A DNA stretch of 37,027 nt from the NCBI RefSeq assembly GCF_004216555.1, contig NZ_SGWQ01000020.1, positions 1 to 37,027 on the forward strand. Direction: 5' to 3'. The translations under genes and the position numbers were made by a program. Under the pieces are notes generated by a model. The model saw only the letters and a program-made list of their open reading frames with translations. It was not told the DNA's origin and ran no database searches. Positions 7,559-15,276 of this stretch are shown here, in pieces. This DNA is from Herbihabitans rhizosphaerae (GTDB lineage: Bacteria; Actinomycetota; Actinomycetes; Mycobacteriales; Pseudonocardiaceae). Position 1 is the first letter of the stretch; every line of letters begins with the position of its first letter.

Positions 7559-8358
7559 CCGAGCAGCATTTCAGTGCGGTCTACACCGCGCTGATGTCGA
7601 ACGACGAGCCCGGCACGGTGTTGCGCGCGCACGTCGCCTCCTCGGCGGAGAAGCTGGCCGAGTTGGCGCCACTGAGGAAGCGCGGGCCTGCCGTGCTCGC
7701 ACACTCCTACGAGATGAGCGCGCTGAGCAGGATCAGCGACTACCTGATCGAACTGGGCTACCCAAGCACGGAATTCCACACCGCGATCGGACTGACGCCG
7801 TTCGACCAGGCCGGCGCCTTCTCCTCGTTCCACCACGAGATCGCCGCCGTCGTACCGGATCCGGACGCGACACAGGTGACGGTGGAAGACGTGCTGTGGC
7901 CGGGCTTCTGGTTCGGTGACCTGCTGTTCGCGCGGGCTGGCGTTCGGGTGCGCGCGCCGGAAGAGCTGATCGATCCGACGGTCGCGTGCACCTCGACGCT
8001 GTACTTCACCTATCGCCGGCAGCCGCGCCGCACCAACCATCCCGCGCACGACTGGGGCTCGAATTCGCGCTGGACCATCGCGTTCGACCGGTTCTACTCC
8101 GACGACGAGGGGCTGCACTTCAACTGGGACGGTGAAATCGATCTCGGTGACGACCCGCCGGTGAACCCGCCCGACAAGCCGCCGCACCCTGACGGGCCGC
8201 TGGACCGTCGTCGCGAGTTGTTGGCGCACCGGTGCTTCGTGCGCGCGCCGATGCCGCCGGGGGAGGACGACTGGTACCCGTACGACGGACGGCTCAGCCT
8301 CACCTCCGCTGACTGGCCGTTACGGCCGGAGACGATCACTCACCCGAGGTGGTCATAA
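7555..8358 (+). CDS. hypothetical protein coupled to recN
   Basis: 267 residues from GTG 7555, which shares bases with the recN stop. The protein is acidic and aromatic-rich (DVLWPGFWFGDLLFARAG, WTIAFDRFYSDDEGLHFNWDGE) with a proline-rich segment near residue 200 (DDPPVNPPDKPPHPDGP). There is no signal peptide, transmembrane helix or catalytic motif I recognise. It has no counterpart in the mycobacterial order, where the SteA gene follows recN directly. Tight coupling hints at a link to DNA repair or simple hitch-hiking. The function is unknown. Confidence 0.8.
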   Translation: MTEQHFSAVYTALMSNDEPGTVLRAHVASSAEKLAELAPLRKRGPAVLAHSYEMSALSRISDYLIELGYPSTEFHTAIGLTPFDQAGAFSSFHHEIAAVVPDPDATQVTVEDVLWPGFWFGDLLFARAGVRVRAPEELIDPTVACTSTLYFTYRRQPRRTNHPAHDWGSNSRWTIAFDRFYSDDEGLHFNWDGEIDLGDDPPVNPPDKPPHPDGPLDRRRELLAHRCFVRAPMPPGEDDWYPYDGRLSLTSADWPLRPETITHPRWS

Positions 8359-8419
8359 AGGCGCAGGCCATCGGCGTGGCGCACGGATAATCGACAGTCC
8401 ATTTGTCACCATCAGCCAC

Positions 8420-9601
8420 ATGAAGCTCACCGGTCTGCTCGCCCGCAACCAGAACCAACCCGGCGTGTCCGGCGTTGCCAGGGTCGACCGGCGCACCGGC
8501 GACCTGCTGCGCAGGGTCGGCCGAGGCGACATCGTGGTGCTCGACCAGATCGACCTCGACCGTGCCACGGCCGACGCGCTGGTGAAGGCGGAAGTCGCCG
8601 CCGTGGTGAACGCGGCGCCGTCGATCTCCGGCAGGTTCCCCAACCTGGGGCCGGAAGTCCTTGTGGCAGCGGGGATTCCGCTGCTCGACGGCGTCGGCGC
8701 GGCCGCGCTCGGCAAGATCAAGGAAGGCAGCAAGCTCCGGCTGCACGACAACGCGGTGTACGTCGGCGACCGGGAGGTCGCCACCGGCGTCCTGCAGTCC
8801 GTCGAGTCGGTCGCCGATCAGATGATCGAGGCGAAGGCCGGAATGTCCGCGCAGCTCGAGGCGTTCTCGGCGAACACGATCGAGTTCCTGCGCCGCGAGC
8901 GGTCGCTGGTGCTCGACGGCGTCGGCGTGCCGGAACTGCGGGTGCCGATCAAGGATCGTCAGGTGCTCGTGATCGCACCCGGTCAGGATCACGCCGACGA
9001 CCTCAAGCGACTCAAGAAGTACCTCGGTGAGCACCGCCCGGTGCTGATCGGCGTGAACTCCGCCGCCGACACGCTGCACAAGGCGGGCTACAAGCCGGAC
9101 GTGATCGTCGGCGACCCGGACACCGTCGGTACCGACACGCTCAAGTGTGGCGCCGAGGTCGTGGTGCCGGCGCACGACGACGGGCACGCGCCCGGTCTGG
9201 AGCGCATCCAGGACCTCGGGATCGGTGCGGTGACCTTCCCCGCGACGGCCAACCCGGAGGATCTCGCGCTGCTGCTGGCCGACACGCACGGCGCGAATCT
9301 CGTTGTCACCGTTGGGTTCCAGGCCAGCCTGCGCGAATTCCTGGACCACGGGCGCTCGGGCTCCAACCCGTCCACTTTCCTCACCCGGCTCAAGCTCGGC
9401 GGCAAGGTCGTCGACGGCAAGGCGGTCGCCACACTGCACCGCGCACGGGTGTCGGTCGGCCTCGTCGTGCTGCTCGTAGTCGCCGCGCTGGTGGCGATCG
9501 CGGCGGCGCTGTTGTTCTCCGACGCCGGCGGCACCTACACCGACTGGATCGTCAACACCTGGAACTCGTTCACCTCGTGGGTCAAGGGGCTGTTCTCGTG
9601 A
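8420..9601 (+). CDS. steA: SteA-like membrane-anchored cell-separation protein
   Basis: 393 residues. The N-terminal part resembles a thiamine-pyrophosphokinase-like fold, with VVNAAPSISGRFPNLGPEVL and a conserved GVNSAADTLHKAGYKPDVIVGDPDTV segment. One transmembrane helix lies near the C-terminus (VGLVVLLVVAALVAIAAALL). This is the Rv1697 family; its Corynebacterium glutamicum member SteA works with SteB in the RipC-FtsEX cell-separation pathway. The ATG at 8420 has no clear Shine-Dalgarno. The stop overlaps the next gene by GTGA, preserving the steA-steB pair. Confidence 0.88.
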   Translation: MKLTGLLARNQNQPGVSGVARVDRRTGDLLRRVGRGDIVVLDQIDLDRATADALVKAEVAAVVNAAPSISGRFPNLGPEVLVAAGIPLLDGVGAAALGKIKEGSKLRLHDNAVYVGDREVATGVLQSVESVADQMIEAKAGMSAQLEAFSANTIEFLRRERSLVLDGVGVPELRVPIKDRQVLVIAPGQDHADDLKRLKKYLGEHRPVLIGVNSAADTLHKAGYKPDVIVGDPDTVGTDTLKCGAEVVVPAHDDGHAPGLERIQDLGIGAVTFPATANPEDLALLLADTHGANLVVTVGFQASLREFLDHGRSGSNPSTFLTRLKLGGKVVDGKAVATLHRARVSVGLVVLLVVAALVAIAAALLFSDAGGTYTDWIVNTWNSFTSWVKGLFS

Positions 9602-10539
9602 TCTCGTTGCGGTACCACATCATCTCGATCGCCGCGGTGTTCCTCGCGCTCGCCATCGGCGTGGTGCTCGGCTCGACGGCGCTGTCCGGCAGCCTGCTGT
9701 CCGGGCTCACCAACGAGAAGGACGATCTGCGAACCCAGGTGACCAACCTGCAGAACGAGCGCAACGCGGCACAGGCCCGGCTCGCCGACGCGGACGGTTT
9801 CGCCACCGCGGTCGGTCCGATGGCGGTGCGCGGCCAGCTCGACAAGCGAACCGTCGCGATCGTCACCACGCACGACGCGCGGCCGGCCGACCGGGACGCG
9901 ATCAAGAACCTGATCACCGCGTCCGGCGCGACCGTGACCGCCGAGGTGCAGCTCACCGACGCGTTCGGTGATCCGGCTCGGGCGGATCAGCTTCGCGACG
10001 TGGTCACCCGCCTGGTGCCGGCCGGTGCCCAACTGCCCACCGCGTCCGACCCCGGCACGCTCGCCGGCGGTCTGCTCGGCAGCCTGCTGCTGATCAACAA
10101 GGACACCAACAAGGCACAGTCCACAGTGGACGAAGCTGCCGCCGCGCTCGGCGGACTGACCGACGGCGGTTTCGTGAAGGCGGCGCCGTCACTGCGGCCG
10201 GCACAGTTGGCCGTGGTGCTCACCGGTGGTGCCAACGGCGGCAACGGAGCGGGGGACCGGGCGGCCACGATCGGGCGGTTCGCCACGCAACTCGACCGGG
10301 GCGGCGCTGGCACGATTCTCGCGGGCGGCACCGGGTCGGCCGACGGCACCGGCGCGATCGGCGTGGTCCGCGCGGACACCGCCGCCACCTCGATTCTGTC
10401 CACAGTGGACAACGTGCACTCGCCGGCCGGGCAGGTGGCCACCGTGCTCGGGCTGCGCGAGCAACTCGAAGGCCGCACCGGCCAGTACGGCGTCGGCGGC
10501 AACGCGACCGGGCCCGCGCCCGGCGCCGGCAACGAGTGA
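9598..10539 (+). CDS. steB: SteB/MctB (copper transport protein B family) envelope protein
   Basis: 313 residues from GTG 9598. An uncleaved N-terminal membrane anchor (YHIISIAAVFLALAIGVVLG) is followed by a coiled coil (about residues 36-65, LRTQVTNLQNERNAAQARLAD) and an extracytoplasmic domain, ending in a Gly/Pro-rich tail. Family members are called SteB in Corynebacterium (partner of SteA in cell separation) and MctB, Rv1698, in Mycobacterium (copper resistance). Gene order and topology fit both descriptions. Two copies of the 13-bp GTCCACAGTGGAC palindrome lie inside this gene. Confidence 0.88.
   Translation: MISLRYHIISIAAVFLALAIGVVLGSTALSGSLLSGLTNEKDDLRTQVTNLQNERNAAQARLADADGFATAVGPMAVRGQLDKRTVAIVTTHDARPADRDAIKNLITASGATVTAEVQLTDAFGDPARADQLRDVVTRLVPAGAQLPTASDPGTLAGGLLGSLLLINKDTNKAQSTVDEAAAALGGLTDGGFVKAAPSLRPAQLAVVLTGGANGGNGAGDRAATIGRFATQLDRGGAGTILAGGTGSADGTGAIGVVRADTAATSILSTVDNVHSPAGQVATVLGLREQLEGRTGQYGVGGNATGPAPGAGNE
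10119..10131. repeat. 13-bp palindrome GTCCAC(A/T)GTGGAC, first of five copies
   Basis: Perfect copies are at 10119-10131, 10398-10410, 14625-14637, 19423-19435 and 32061-32073. Copies with one change are at 6568-6580 and 19073-19085. Every perfect copy is inside a gene and is read as TCC-ACA/ACT-GTG-GAC (Ser-Thr-Val-Asp). The Thr codons ACA and ACT are otherwise scarce in these genes. This suggests selection on the DNA, not only on the protein. Confidence 0.7.
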
Positions 10540-10626
10540 CCGTTGTCCCGCTGACACCCGCTCCTTCGATGGGGTGATCTGTCCCTCCGCCTGCTCGATT
10601 CGTTGCCGCGCGGGCAATAGCGTCCA

Positions 10627-10648
10627 CACCAGTATCTCTGGTGGGAGG
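10627..10648 (+). promoter_or_regulatory. inverted repeat next to the ribosome binding site of the XRE gene
   Basis: CACCAG (10627-10632) and CTGGTG (10638-10643) flank a 5-base loop and run into the GGGAGG Shine-Dalgarno (10643-10648) of the following gene. It could be an operator for the helix-turn-helix regulator itself or an RNA hairpin affecting ribosome access. Confidence 0.35.
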
Positions 10649-10652
10649 CGTG

Positions 10653-11516
10653 ATGACGGACCAGAACGAGGCGACAGCGTGGAGTAGAACGGTCGGCGCG
10701 GAATTGCGACGGTGGCGCGAGCGCGCCGGCTTCGGCGGGAGCGAGATCGCGCGTCGGCTGAGCTGGTCGCCGACCAAGGTGTCCAACATGGAGCGCGGTA
10801 AGAGGGGCGTATCCGAAGCGGACGCGTCCATGTACCTGGCGGTCTGCCGCGCGCCCGGCGTGGATATCGAGGACGTGCGCAAGTTCTTTAAGGCCACGGA
10901 GGGCTACTGGGTCCGGTCACACCCTGAGCAACTGTCCGACGAACTGCGTGGGCTGATCGCGATGGAGACCACCGCGACAGCGATTCATTCGTTGGAGTCG
11001 TTGGTACTGCCCGGTTTGCTGCAGACCGAGGACTACATCCGTGCCTTGATCACGGAAGGCGGATTCACACGGAAGGAGCGGATCGAGAAGCTCGTCCGTG
11101 CCCGCAAGGACAGGCAGGTGCTGTTCCGCAGGTATCAACCGCCGATGTTGTCGTTTTTTGTTCATGAGCGGGTTCTGTTCATGCCGGTAGGCGGAGCGAC
11201 AACGATGAACGAGCAGCTCCTGCACCTGGTCCTCACGTCCTCTCAGCCGAACGTATCGATCAGGATCGTGCCTGCGAAGGTGAGCGTCATGGCCGATTCC
11301 GCCGGCCCTTTCACACTGCAGGACTACTCGTTGCCACGATCCCTCGTGTACGTGGAGTCGCTCACAGCGAGCCTGTTCATAGACAACAAGCGAGCCGTAG
11401 CTGAGCATCGGAACGCATTGCAGAGGCTTGACTCGGTGGCGTTGGATCGGGACGAATCGCGGTCGTGGCTCGCCGATTTGGCGAACGAGTACGACCGCCA
11501 GCGAGAGGAACCCTGA
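10653..11516 (+). CDS. XRE-family regulator with DUF5753 domain
   Basis: 287 residues from ATG 10653, four bases after GGGAGG. Residues about 13-70 form a Cro/C1-type helix-turn-helix (GAELRRWRERAGFGGSEIAR, then LSWSPTKVSNMERGKRG). The remainder is the DUF5753 sensor-like domain, with the hallmark LESLVLPGLLQTEDYIRAL and later VSIRIVPAK and YVESL. Such regulators are abundant in mycelial actinobacteria and are normally paired with a small DUF397 protein, as in whiJ- and abaA-type clusters. Here the DUF397 partner directly downstream is broken. Several codons such as TTT and GTA are unlike the neighbouring genes, consistent with an accessory origin. Confidence 0.9.
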   Translation: MTDQNEATAWSRTVGAELRRWRERAGFGGSEIARRLSWSPTKVSNMERGKRGVSEADASMYLAVCRAPGVDIEDVRKFFKATEGYWVRSHPEQLSDELRGLIAMETTATAIHSLESLVLPGLLQTEDYIRALITEGGFTRKERIEKLVRARKDRQVLFRRYQPPMLSFFVHERVLFMPVGGATTMNEQLLHLVLTSSQPNVSIRIVPAKVSVMADSAGPFTLQDYSLPRSLVYVESLTASLFIDNKRAVAEHRNALQRLDSVALDRDESRSWLADLANEYDRQREEP

Positions 11517-11743
11517 TGTTCGTCCGGTGAAGGTGGCGACACGCGTGCGTGGAGCTGGCAGTTGTCCCCGGGACAATCGTCGTGCGGGACTCCAAGAACA
11601 CGACGGGCTCGCTGCTGGTTTTCGGTGATCACCAGTTCCGGCGCTTCTTGCGGCTCCGCATCACCTGGCCAAGCTGCTGCCCCGGGGGCCACCACACCTC
11701 CTCCCCATACGTCGACCCTATCCGGGAAATCGGGGTGCTGTAA
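11516..11743 (+). pseudogene. decayed DUF397 partner gene
   Basis: An ATG at 11516 overlaps the stop of the DUF5753 gene as TGATG, the usual arrangement for this pair. In the same frame it reads only MFVR and then a TGA at 11528-11530. Beyond that stop the frame continues with clear DUF397 sequence: RW, then CVELAVVPGTIVVRDSKN, then a fitting FGDHQFRRFL. The usual Ser/Gly-rich stretch between RW and CVE is missing. The C-terminal tail after FRRFL is unlike the family. A shorter product from GTG 11549 cannot be excluded. I read it as a pseudogene with an in-frame stop plus an internal deletion. Confidence 0.65.
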
Positions 11744-11759
11744 GGCGTTGCGCGTCAGC

Positions 11760-11786
11760 TGTGGATAGCCCGGATCATGTGGATAA
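11760..11786 (+). other. two DnaA-box-like sites in a convergent intergenic region
   Basis: TGTGGATAG (11760-11768) and TGTGGATAA (11778-11786) are in the same orientation, 18 bp apart. The second is the reverse complement of the classical box TTATCCACA. Two boxes are too few for an origin. They lie between the DUF397 remnant and the convergent DUF1772 gene. I see no hairpin terminator here. Confidence 0.35.
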
Positions 11787-11801
11787 GTCGTGCGCCGAGC
11801 T

Positions 11802-12293
11802 TCAGGTGCGGCCCCGCTGGAGCACGGCGAGCACCAGACTGACGAACGCCCCAGTGCACGTCACGGTTCTCACCGTGTGCCAACGGATCCATGTGTTCTC
11901 GAAGCGCTCCCGCACGGCACGCAGATCACCGATCTGATCGATAGGCCCCGCGTTGGCCAGCTCGTCGTTGAGCGGGATGTTCACCCCACCGGTGATCCCG
12001 ATCGACGCGAGGTAGAGCACCAGCGCCACGATCGTCCACACCAGCACCGGCCCCCGCCCGGGGATCGCCAGCAGGAGCGCGCCGACGGTCAGCACGATCG
12101 CGCCGACGAACGCGGCCAGGAACACCGGGTTGACGATCGCCAGATTGGTGCGCTGCATCGTCTCCACGAACGTCCGGTCCGACGCACCCCGCAGCCCCGG
12201 CATGAACGACACCGCGTAGGCGAACATCAGCCCGGCGATCAGGCCGGTAGTGACAGTCGCGGCGATCAGCACCGCGTCACGAACGAGATCCAT
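11802..12293 (-). CDS. DUF1772 (anthrone-oxygenase-like) membrane protein, copy 1
   Basis: 163 residues from ATG 12293. A GTG at 12299 would give the GTGA overlap, but the ATG aligns exactly with the start of the paralogue next door. Four hydrophobic segments are visible (AVLIAATVTTGLIAGLMFAY, NPVFLAAFVGAIVLTVGALL, VLVWTIVALVLYLASIGI and a C-terminal one near VTCTGAFVSLVLAVL). The conserved SDRTFVETMQRTN and NIPLNDEL with a following FENTWIRWHTVRT mark DUF1772. Family members include fungal and bacterial polyketide-associated oxygenases, but most are uncharacterised. It is the third gene of the NmrA-led operon. Confidence 0.85.
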   Translation of the reverse strand: MDLVRDAVLIAATVTTGLIAGLMFAYAVSFMPGLRGASDRTFVETMQRTNLAIVNPVFLAAFVGAIVLTVGALLLAIPGRGPVLVWTIVALVLYLASIGITGGVNIPLNDELANAGPIDQIGDLRAVRERFENTWIRWHTVRTVTCTGAFVSLVLAVLQRGRT

Positions 12294-12295
12294 TG

Positions 12296-12778
12296 TCACA
12301 CCACCAGAGCGATAGCGAGGGCGAGGAACGCGCCGACCGAGGTGTACGTGCGGATGATGTTGTACCGCACCCAGCGAGCCTCGAAACGTTGGCGCACAAG
12401 GGAGACGTCGGCGATCTTGTCGATCGGACCGGCCGCGTCCAGCTCGTTGTTGAGCGGCACGTTGACCTTGTTGGTGATGCCGACGGTGGCCAGGTAGAGC
12501 ACGGCCCCCACGATCGCGAGCACGATGCGGGCCATGCCGCCGTCGATGATCACCAGCACGGCCGCCGCCAGGTCGAGCAACATCGCGCCCATGAACGTGG
12601 CCAGGAACAGCGGGTTCAAGATCGCCACGTTGATCTGCTGCATGCCCTCCACGAACGTGCGGTCCGACGATCGCTGCAGTCCGGGCAGCCCGGAGTTCGA
12701 GTAGGTGAAGAACAGTCCGGCGATCAAACCGGTCGTGACGGTTGCGGCGATCAGGACCACGTTGGTCAACGTTGACAT
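12296..12778 (-). CDS. DUF1772 (anthrone-oxygenase-like) membrane protein, copy 2
   Basis: 160 residues from ATG 12778, which overlaps the stop of the upstream reductase as TGATG. It is clearly homologous to the next gene along its whole length: VLIAATVTTGLIAGL is identical in both, as are SDRTFVE and AGPIDKI/AGPIDQI. This is a tandem duplication that has since diverged. Same predicted four-helix topology. Only two bases separate the two copies. Function unknown; a quinone-like or small hydrophobic substrate is a guess from distant relatives. Confidence 0.85.
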   Translation of the reverse strand: MSTLTNVVLIAATVTTGLIAGLFFTYSNSGLPGLQRSSDRTFVEGMQQINVAILNPLFLATFMGAMLLDLAAAVLVIIDGGMARIVLAIVGAVLYLATVGITNKVNVPLNNELDAAGPIDKIADVSLVRQRFEARWVRYNIIRTYTSVGAFLALAIALVV

Positions 12779-13614
12779 CACGACTCCGATCTCTGGGGCG
12801 ACCACACACCGGTGGCCGCCGCTGCCCGCGCGTAGGCGGAGAAGTCGGTCGCTTTGCGGCCGAGCACGCGCTCGATGTCATCCGACACCGAAGCGTTGCG
12901 CCCGTCCAGCACCGTGTCGAACAAGTAACCGATCAACCAGACCACCTCGGCAGGCTCGCCGGCCTCGGCGAGTGCCCCGGTCAGCGCCTCGGTGGGGATC
13001 CTGGTGAACTCGATCGGCCGTCCGGCCGCCGCCGACAGTTCCGCCGCGACCTCGGTGAACGTGAGCATCCGGGGGCCGGTCAGCTCGTAGGTACGGCCAA
13101 CGTGATCGTCGGTGATCATCGCCTGGACCGCCACGTCGGCGATGTCGTCGGCATCGGTGAACGGCTCCGGCGTGTTCGGCGCGGGCAGTGCGAGCACGCC
13201 GTCGAGGACACCGGGGAGCAGGTAGCCCTCGTCGAAATTCTGGTTCATCCAACTGGAGCGGAGCACCGTCCACTCCAGACCGGACGAGCGCACGACGTCC
13301 TCGCAGACCCGCGCCTCCTCCTCGCCGCGCCCGGACAGCATCACGATCCGCCGCACGCCGGCCGCCGCCGCGGCATCGGAGAACGCCTGGATCACCTGCG
13401 ACGTACCGGGAATCGCGACATCGGGGTGGTAGGTCAGGTACACGCGGTCCACATCGGACAGTACGGCGTCCCAACTGGACTGGTCCTGCCAGTCGAAGGG
13501 CGGCTCACCGGAACGGGAACCCACCCGCACCGCGAGCGAGCGCTCGCGGAGCCGGTCGACGACGCGACGCCCGGTCTTGCCGGTGCCGCCGATCACGAGG
13601 TGTTGTGTGGTCAT
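12778..13614 (-). CDS. NmrA-like NAD(P)-binding reductase
   Basis: 278 residues from ATG 13614. The N-terminal Rossmann motif is LVIGGTGKTGRRVVDRLRER. YLTYHPDVAIPG, RRIVMLSGRGEEE, then LEWTVLRSSWMNQNF match the NmrA / atypical short-chain dehydrogenase group, which includes NAD(P)H:quinone oxidoreductase-like and redox-sensor proteins. The catalytic Tyr-x-x-x-Lys of classical short-chain dehydrogenases is not evident. It heads a three-gene minus-strand operon with two DUF1772 proteins and is divergent from an AraC regulator, which probably controls it. Confidence 0.88.
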   Translation of the reverse strand: MTTQHLVIGGTGKTGRRVVDRLRERSLAVRVGSRSGEPPFDWQDQSSWDAVLSDVDRVYLTYHPDVAIPGTSQVIQAFSDAAAAAGVRRIVMLSGRGEEEARVCEDVVRSSGLEWTVLRSSWMNQNFDEGYLLPGVLDGVLALPAPNTPEPFTDADDIADVAVQAMITDDHVGRTYELTGPRMLTFTEVAAELSAAAGRPIEFTRIPTEALTGALAEAGEPAEVVWLIGYLFDTVLDGRNASVSDDIERVLGRKATDFSAYARAAAATGVWSPQRSES

Positions 13615-13695
13615 GGCACTAATGAAATGCCAGCACGGCGAGACAGAACATCGTTGAAAGGCTCTCTGACATACGTGTGCGTCTACGATGTCGGC
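13615..13695. promoter_or_regulatory. divergent promoter region, araC-type gene and reductase operon
   Basis: This 81-base spacer must hold both promoters. For the AraC gene, TACGAT at 13684-13689 is six bases before the ATG, suggesting a leaderless transcript. The spacer is AT-richer than its surroundings and contains two similar segments, ATACGTGTGCG and CTACGATGTCGG, that could be regulator half-sites. Confidence 0.45.
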
Positions 13696-14640
13696 ATGGA
13701 CGCGCTCGCCGGTCTGCTCGAAGGCCCCCGCGCTCGGGGAGCCTGGCTGCTGCGGATGATCCTCGACCCGCCGTGGGCGGTGCGAATCGAGGACCGCGCC
13801 CCGCTCACCCTGGTCACCATGATGCGCGGCGAATCATGGGCGACGCTTCCCGGCCGCGAGCCGGTGCGGCTGCGGGTCGGGGACGTGGCGTTGTTCCGCG
13901 GGCCGGATCCGTACGTGGTCGGCGACGATCCCGCCACGGCACCGGTCGGCGTCGTGCGTACCGACGGGCTGCTCTACGACTTCGACGGCCGCCAGTTGTG
14001 CGACGACATGGCGCTCGGCGTGCGCACCTGGGGCACCAGTCCGGACGGCGCCTCGGCCATGCACATCGGCACCTACCAGATGCGCGGCGAGATCAGCCGG
14101 CGTCTGCTCGACGCGCTGCCGCCGCTGGCGGTCGTGTCCGGCGAGGAGTCCGACCGGCCGCTGGTACGGCTGCTCGGTGAGGAGATCGTGCGGGACGAGC
14201 CGGGGCAGGCGGTGTTCCTCGACCGGCTGCTGGACCTGACCTTGATCGACACGTTGCGGGCGTGGTTCGCGCTGCCGCAGGCCGACGCGCCGGCGTGGTA
14301 CCGGGCGAACTCCGATCCGATCGTCGGGGCCGCGCTTCGCTTGCTGCACAACGATCCCGCACACCAGTGGACCGTCGCCACGCTGGCAGCGGCGGTCGGC
14401 GTGTCCCGGGCGGCGCTGGCACGCAGGTTCACCGATCTGGTCGGCGAGCCGCCGATGGCCTACCTCACCGGGTGGCGGCTGGCGCTGGCCGCCGACATGC
14501 TGACCGAGCCGGACGCCACGGTCGGCTCGGTGGCGCGCAAGGTCGGCTACGGCACCCCGTTCGCGCTGAGCACCGCGTTCAAGCGGGTGCGCGGGGTGAG
14601 CCCGCGCGAGCACCGGGACGCTCTGTCCACTGTGGACTGA
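13696..14640 (+). CDS. AraC-family regulator with cupin-like N-terminus
   Basis: 314 residues. ATG 13696 is chosen because upstream codons lie in the divergent spacer and a TANNNT hexamer precedes it. Residues 1 to about 190 look like an AraC-type cupin sensor domain (RGESWATLPGREPVRLRVGDVALFRGPDPYVV). The C-terminal 100 residues hold the double helix-turn-helix: WTVATLAAAVGVSRAALARR and LAADMLTEPDATVGSVARKVGY, followed by FKRVRGVSPREHR. AraC regulators with this N-domain often control a neighbouring oxidoreductase, here the divergent NmrA/DUF1772 operon. Its final codons carry a GTCCACTGTGGAC palindrome running into the stop. Confidence 0.9.
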   Translation: MDALAGLLEGPRARGAWLLRMILDPPWAVRIEDRAPLTLVTMMRGESWATLPGREPVRLRVGDVALFRGPDPYVVGDDPATAPVGVVRTDGLLYDFDGRQLCDDMALGVRTWGTSPDGASAMHIGTYQMRGEISRRLLDALPPLAVVSGEESDRPLVRLLGEEIVRDEPGQAVFLDRLLDLTLIDTLRAWFALPQADAPAWYRANSDPIVGAALRLLHNDPAHQWTVATLAAAVGVSRAALARRFTDLVGEPPMAYLTGWRLALAADMLTEPDATVGSVARKVGYGTPFALSTAFKRVRGVSPREHRDALSTVD

Positions 14641-14697
14641 GACGGCCACTTGCGCGCGCCCGTAAAGTTGGAGTCTCGTGACCGATGGGGGTGTGCG

Positions 14698-15255
14698 ATG
14701 ACGCAGGGACTGCCCGACGACCTGTTCGCCGGCGACCCGGACGCGATCGAGCGCGGGCTCGACGAGTGGGTGGCCGGATTCGAGCGCAACGCGGCCCGAT
14801 ACACCGAGCTGGCCGAGCGGGTCCAGGACGTGCGGCTGACCGCCACCAGCGCGGACGGCTCGGTCACCGTCACCGTGGACGCCAACGGAGTGCTCAAGGA
14901 CGCCCAGTTCTCCGACAAGATCAGCCACACGCCGCCGGCCGAGCTGAGCCGGCAGCTGCTCGGCGCGATCGACAAGGCGAAGGCCGGCATCGCCGCCACG
15001 GTGCGCGAAGTGGCCACCGAGACGCTCGGCGAGGACGCGCGGGACAGTGCCGACCGGATCGTCGGGCACTACCAGGAGCGCTTCGCCGACGTGCCCGAAC
15101 CCGACCAGACGCCGGCCGCCGCCGACGAGGAGCTGTCGATCGGCCGTTTGGCGGACGAGCCCTCCGGCCGCCCGCCGAGGCGGGAACCGCCACCGCGCCG
15201 CCGGCGTCCACCTGAGGACGACGAGGACTTCGGCGCCGACTCGTTCTTACGCTGA
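14698..15255 (+). CDS. YbaB/EbfC-like protein of a type VII secretion module
   Basis: 185 residues from ATG 14698; GGGGG lies upstream. Residues 20-115 show the YbaB pattern: an amphipathic helix with RNAARYTELAERVQDV, then a strand region LTATSADGSVTVTVDANGVL, then a second long helix. The C-terminal 60 residues are Pro/Arg/Glu-rich and probably disordered. YbaB-like proteins, including the EspL type, repeatedly accompany WXG100/EspC genes in actinobacterial type VII clusters and are thought to be accessory or chaperone-like there. It is the first gene of a four-gene unit, 21 bases ahead of the EspC-like gene. Confidence 0.8.
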   Translation: MTQGLPDDLFAGDPDAIERGLDEWVAGFERNAARYTELAERVQDVRLTATSADGSVTVTVDANGVLKDAQFSDKISHTPPAELSRQLLGAIDKAKAGIAATVREVATETLGEDARDSADRIVGHYQERFADVPEPDQTPAAADEELSIGRLADEPSGRPPRREPPPRRRRPPEDDEDFGADSFLR

Positions 15256-15276
15256 TCGCGTGACTGGGGGAGAGCC

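Noticed and set aside
11760-11786. Replication origin
   Set aside because: Only two DnaA-like boxes and no AT-rich unwinding region or dnaA/dnaN nearby.
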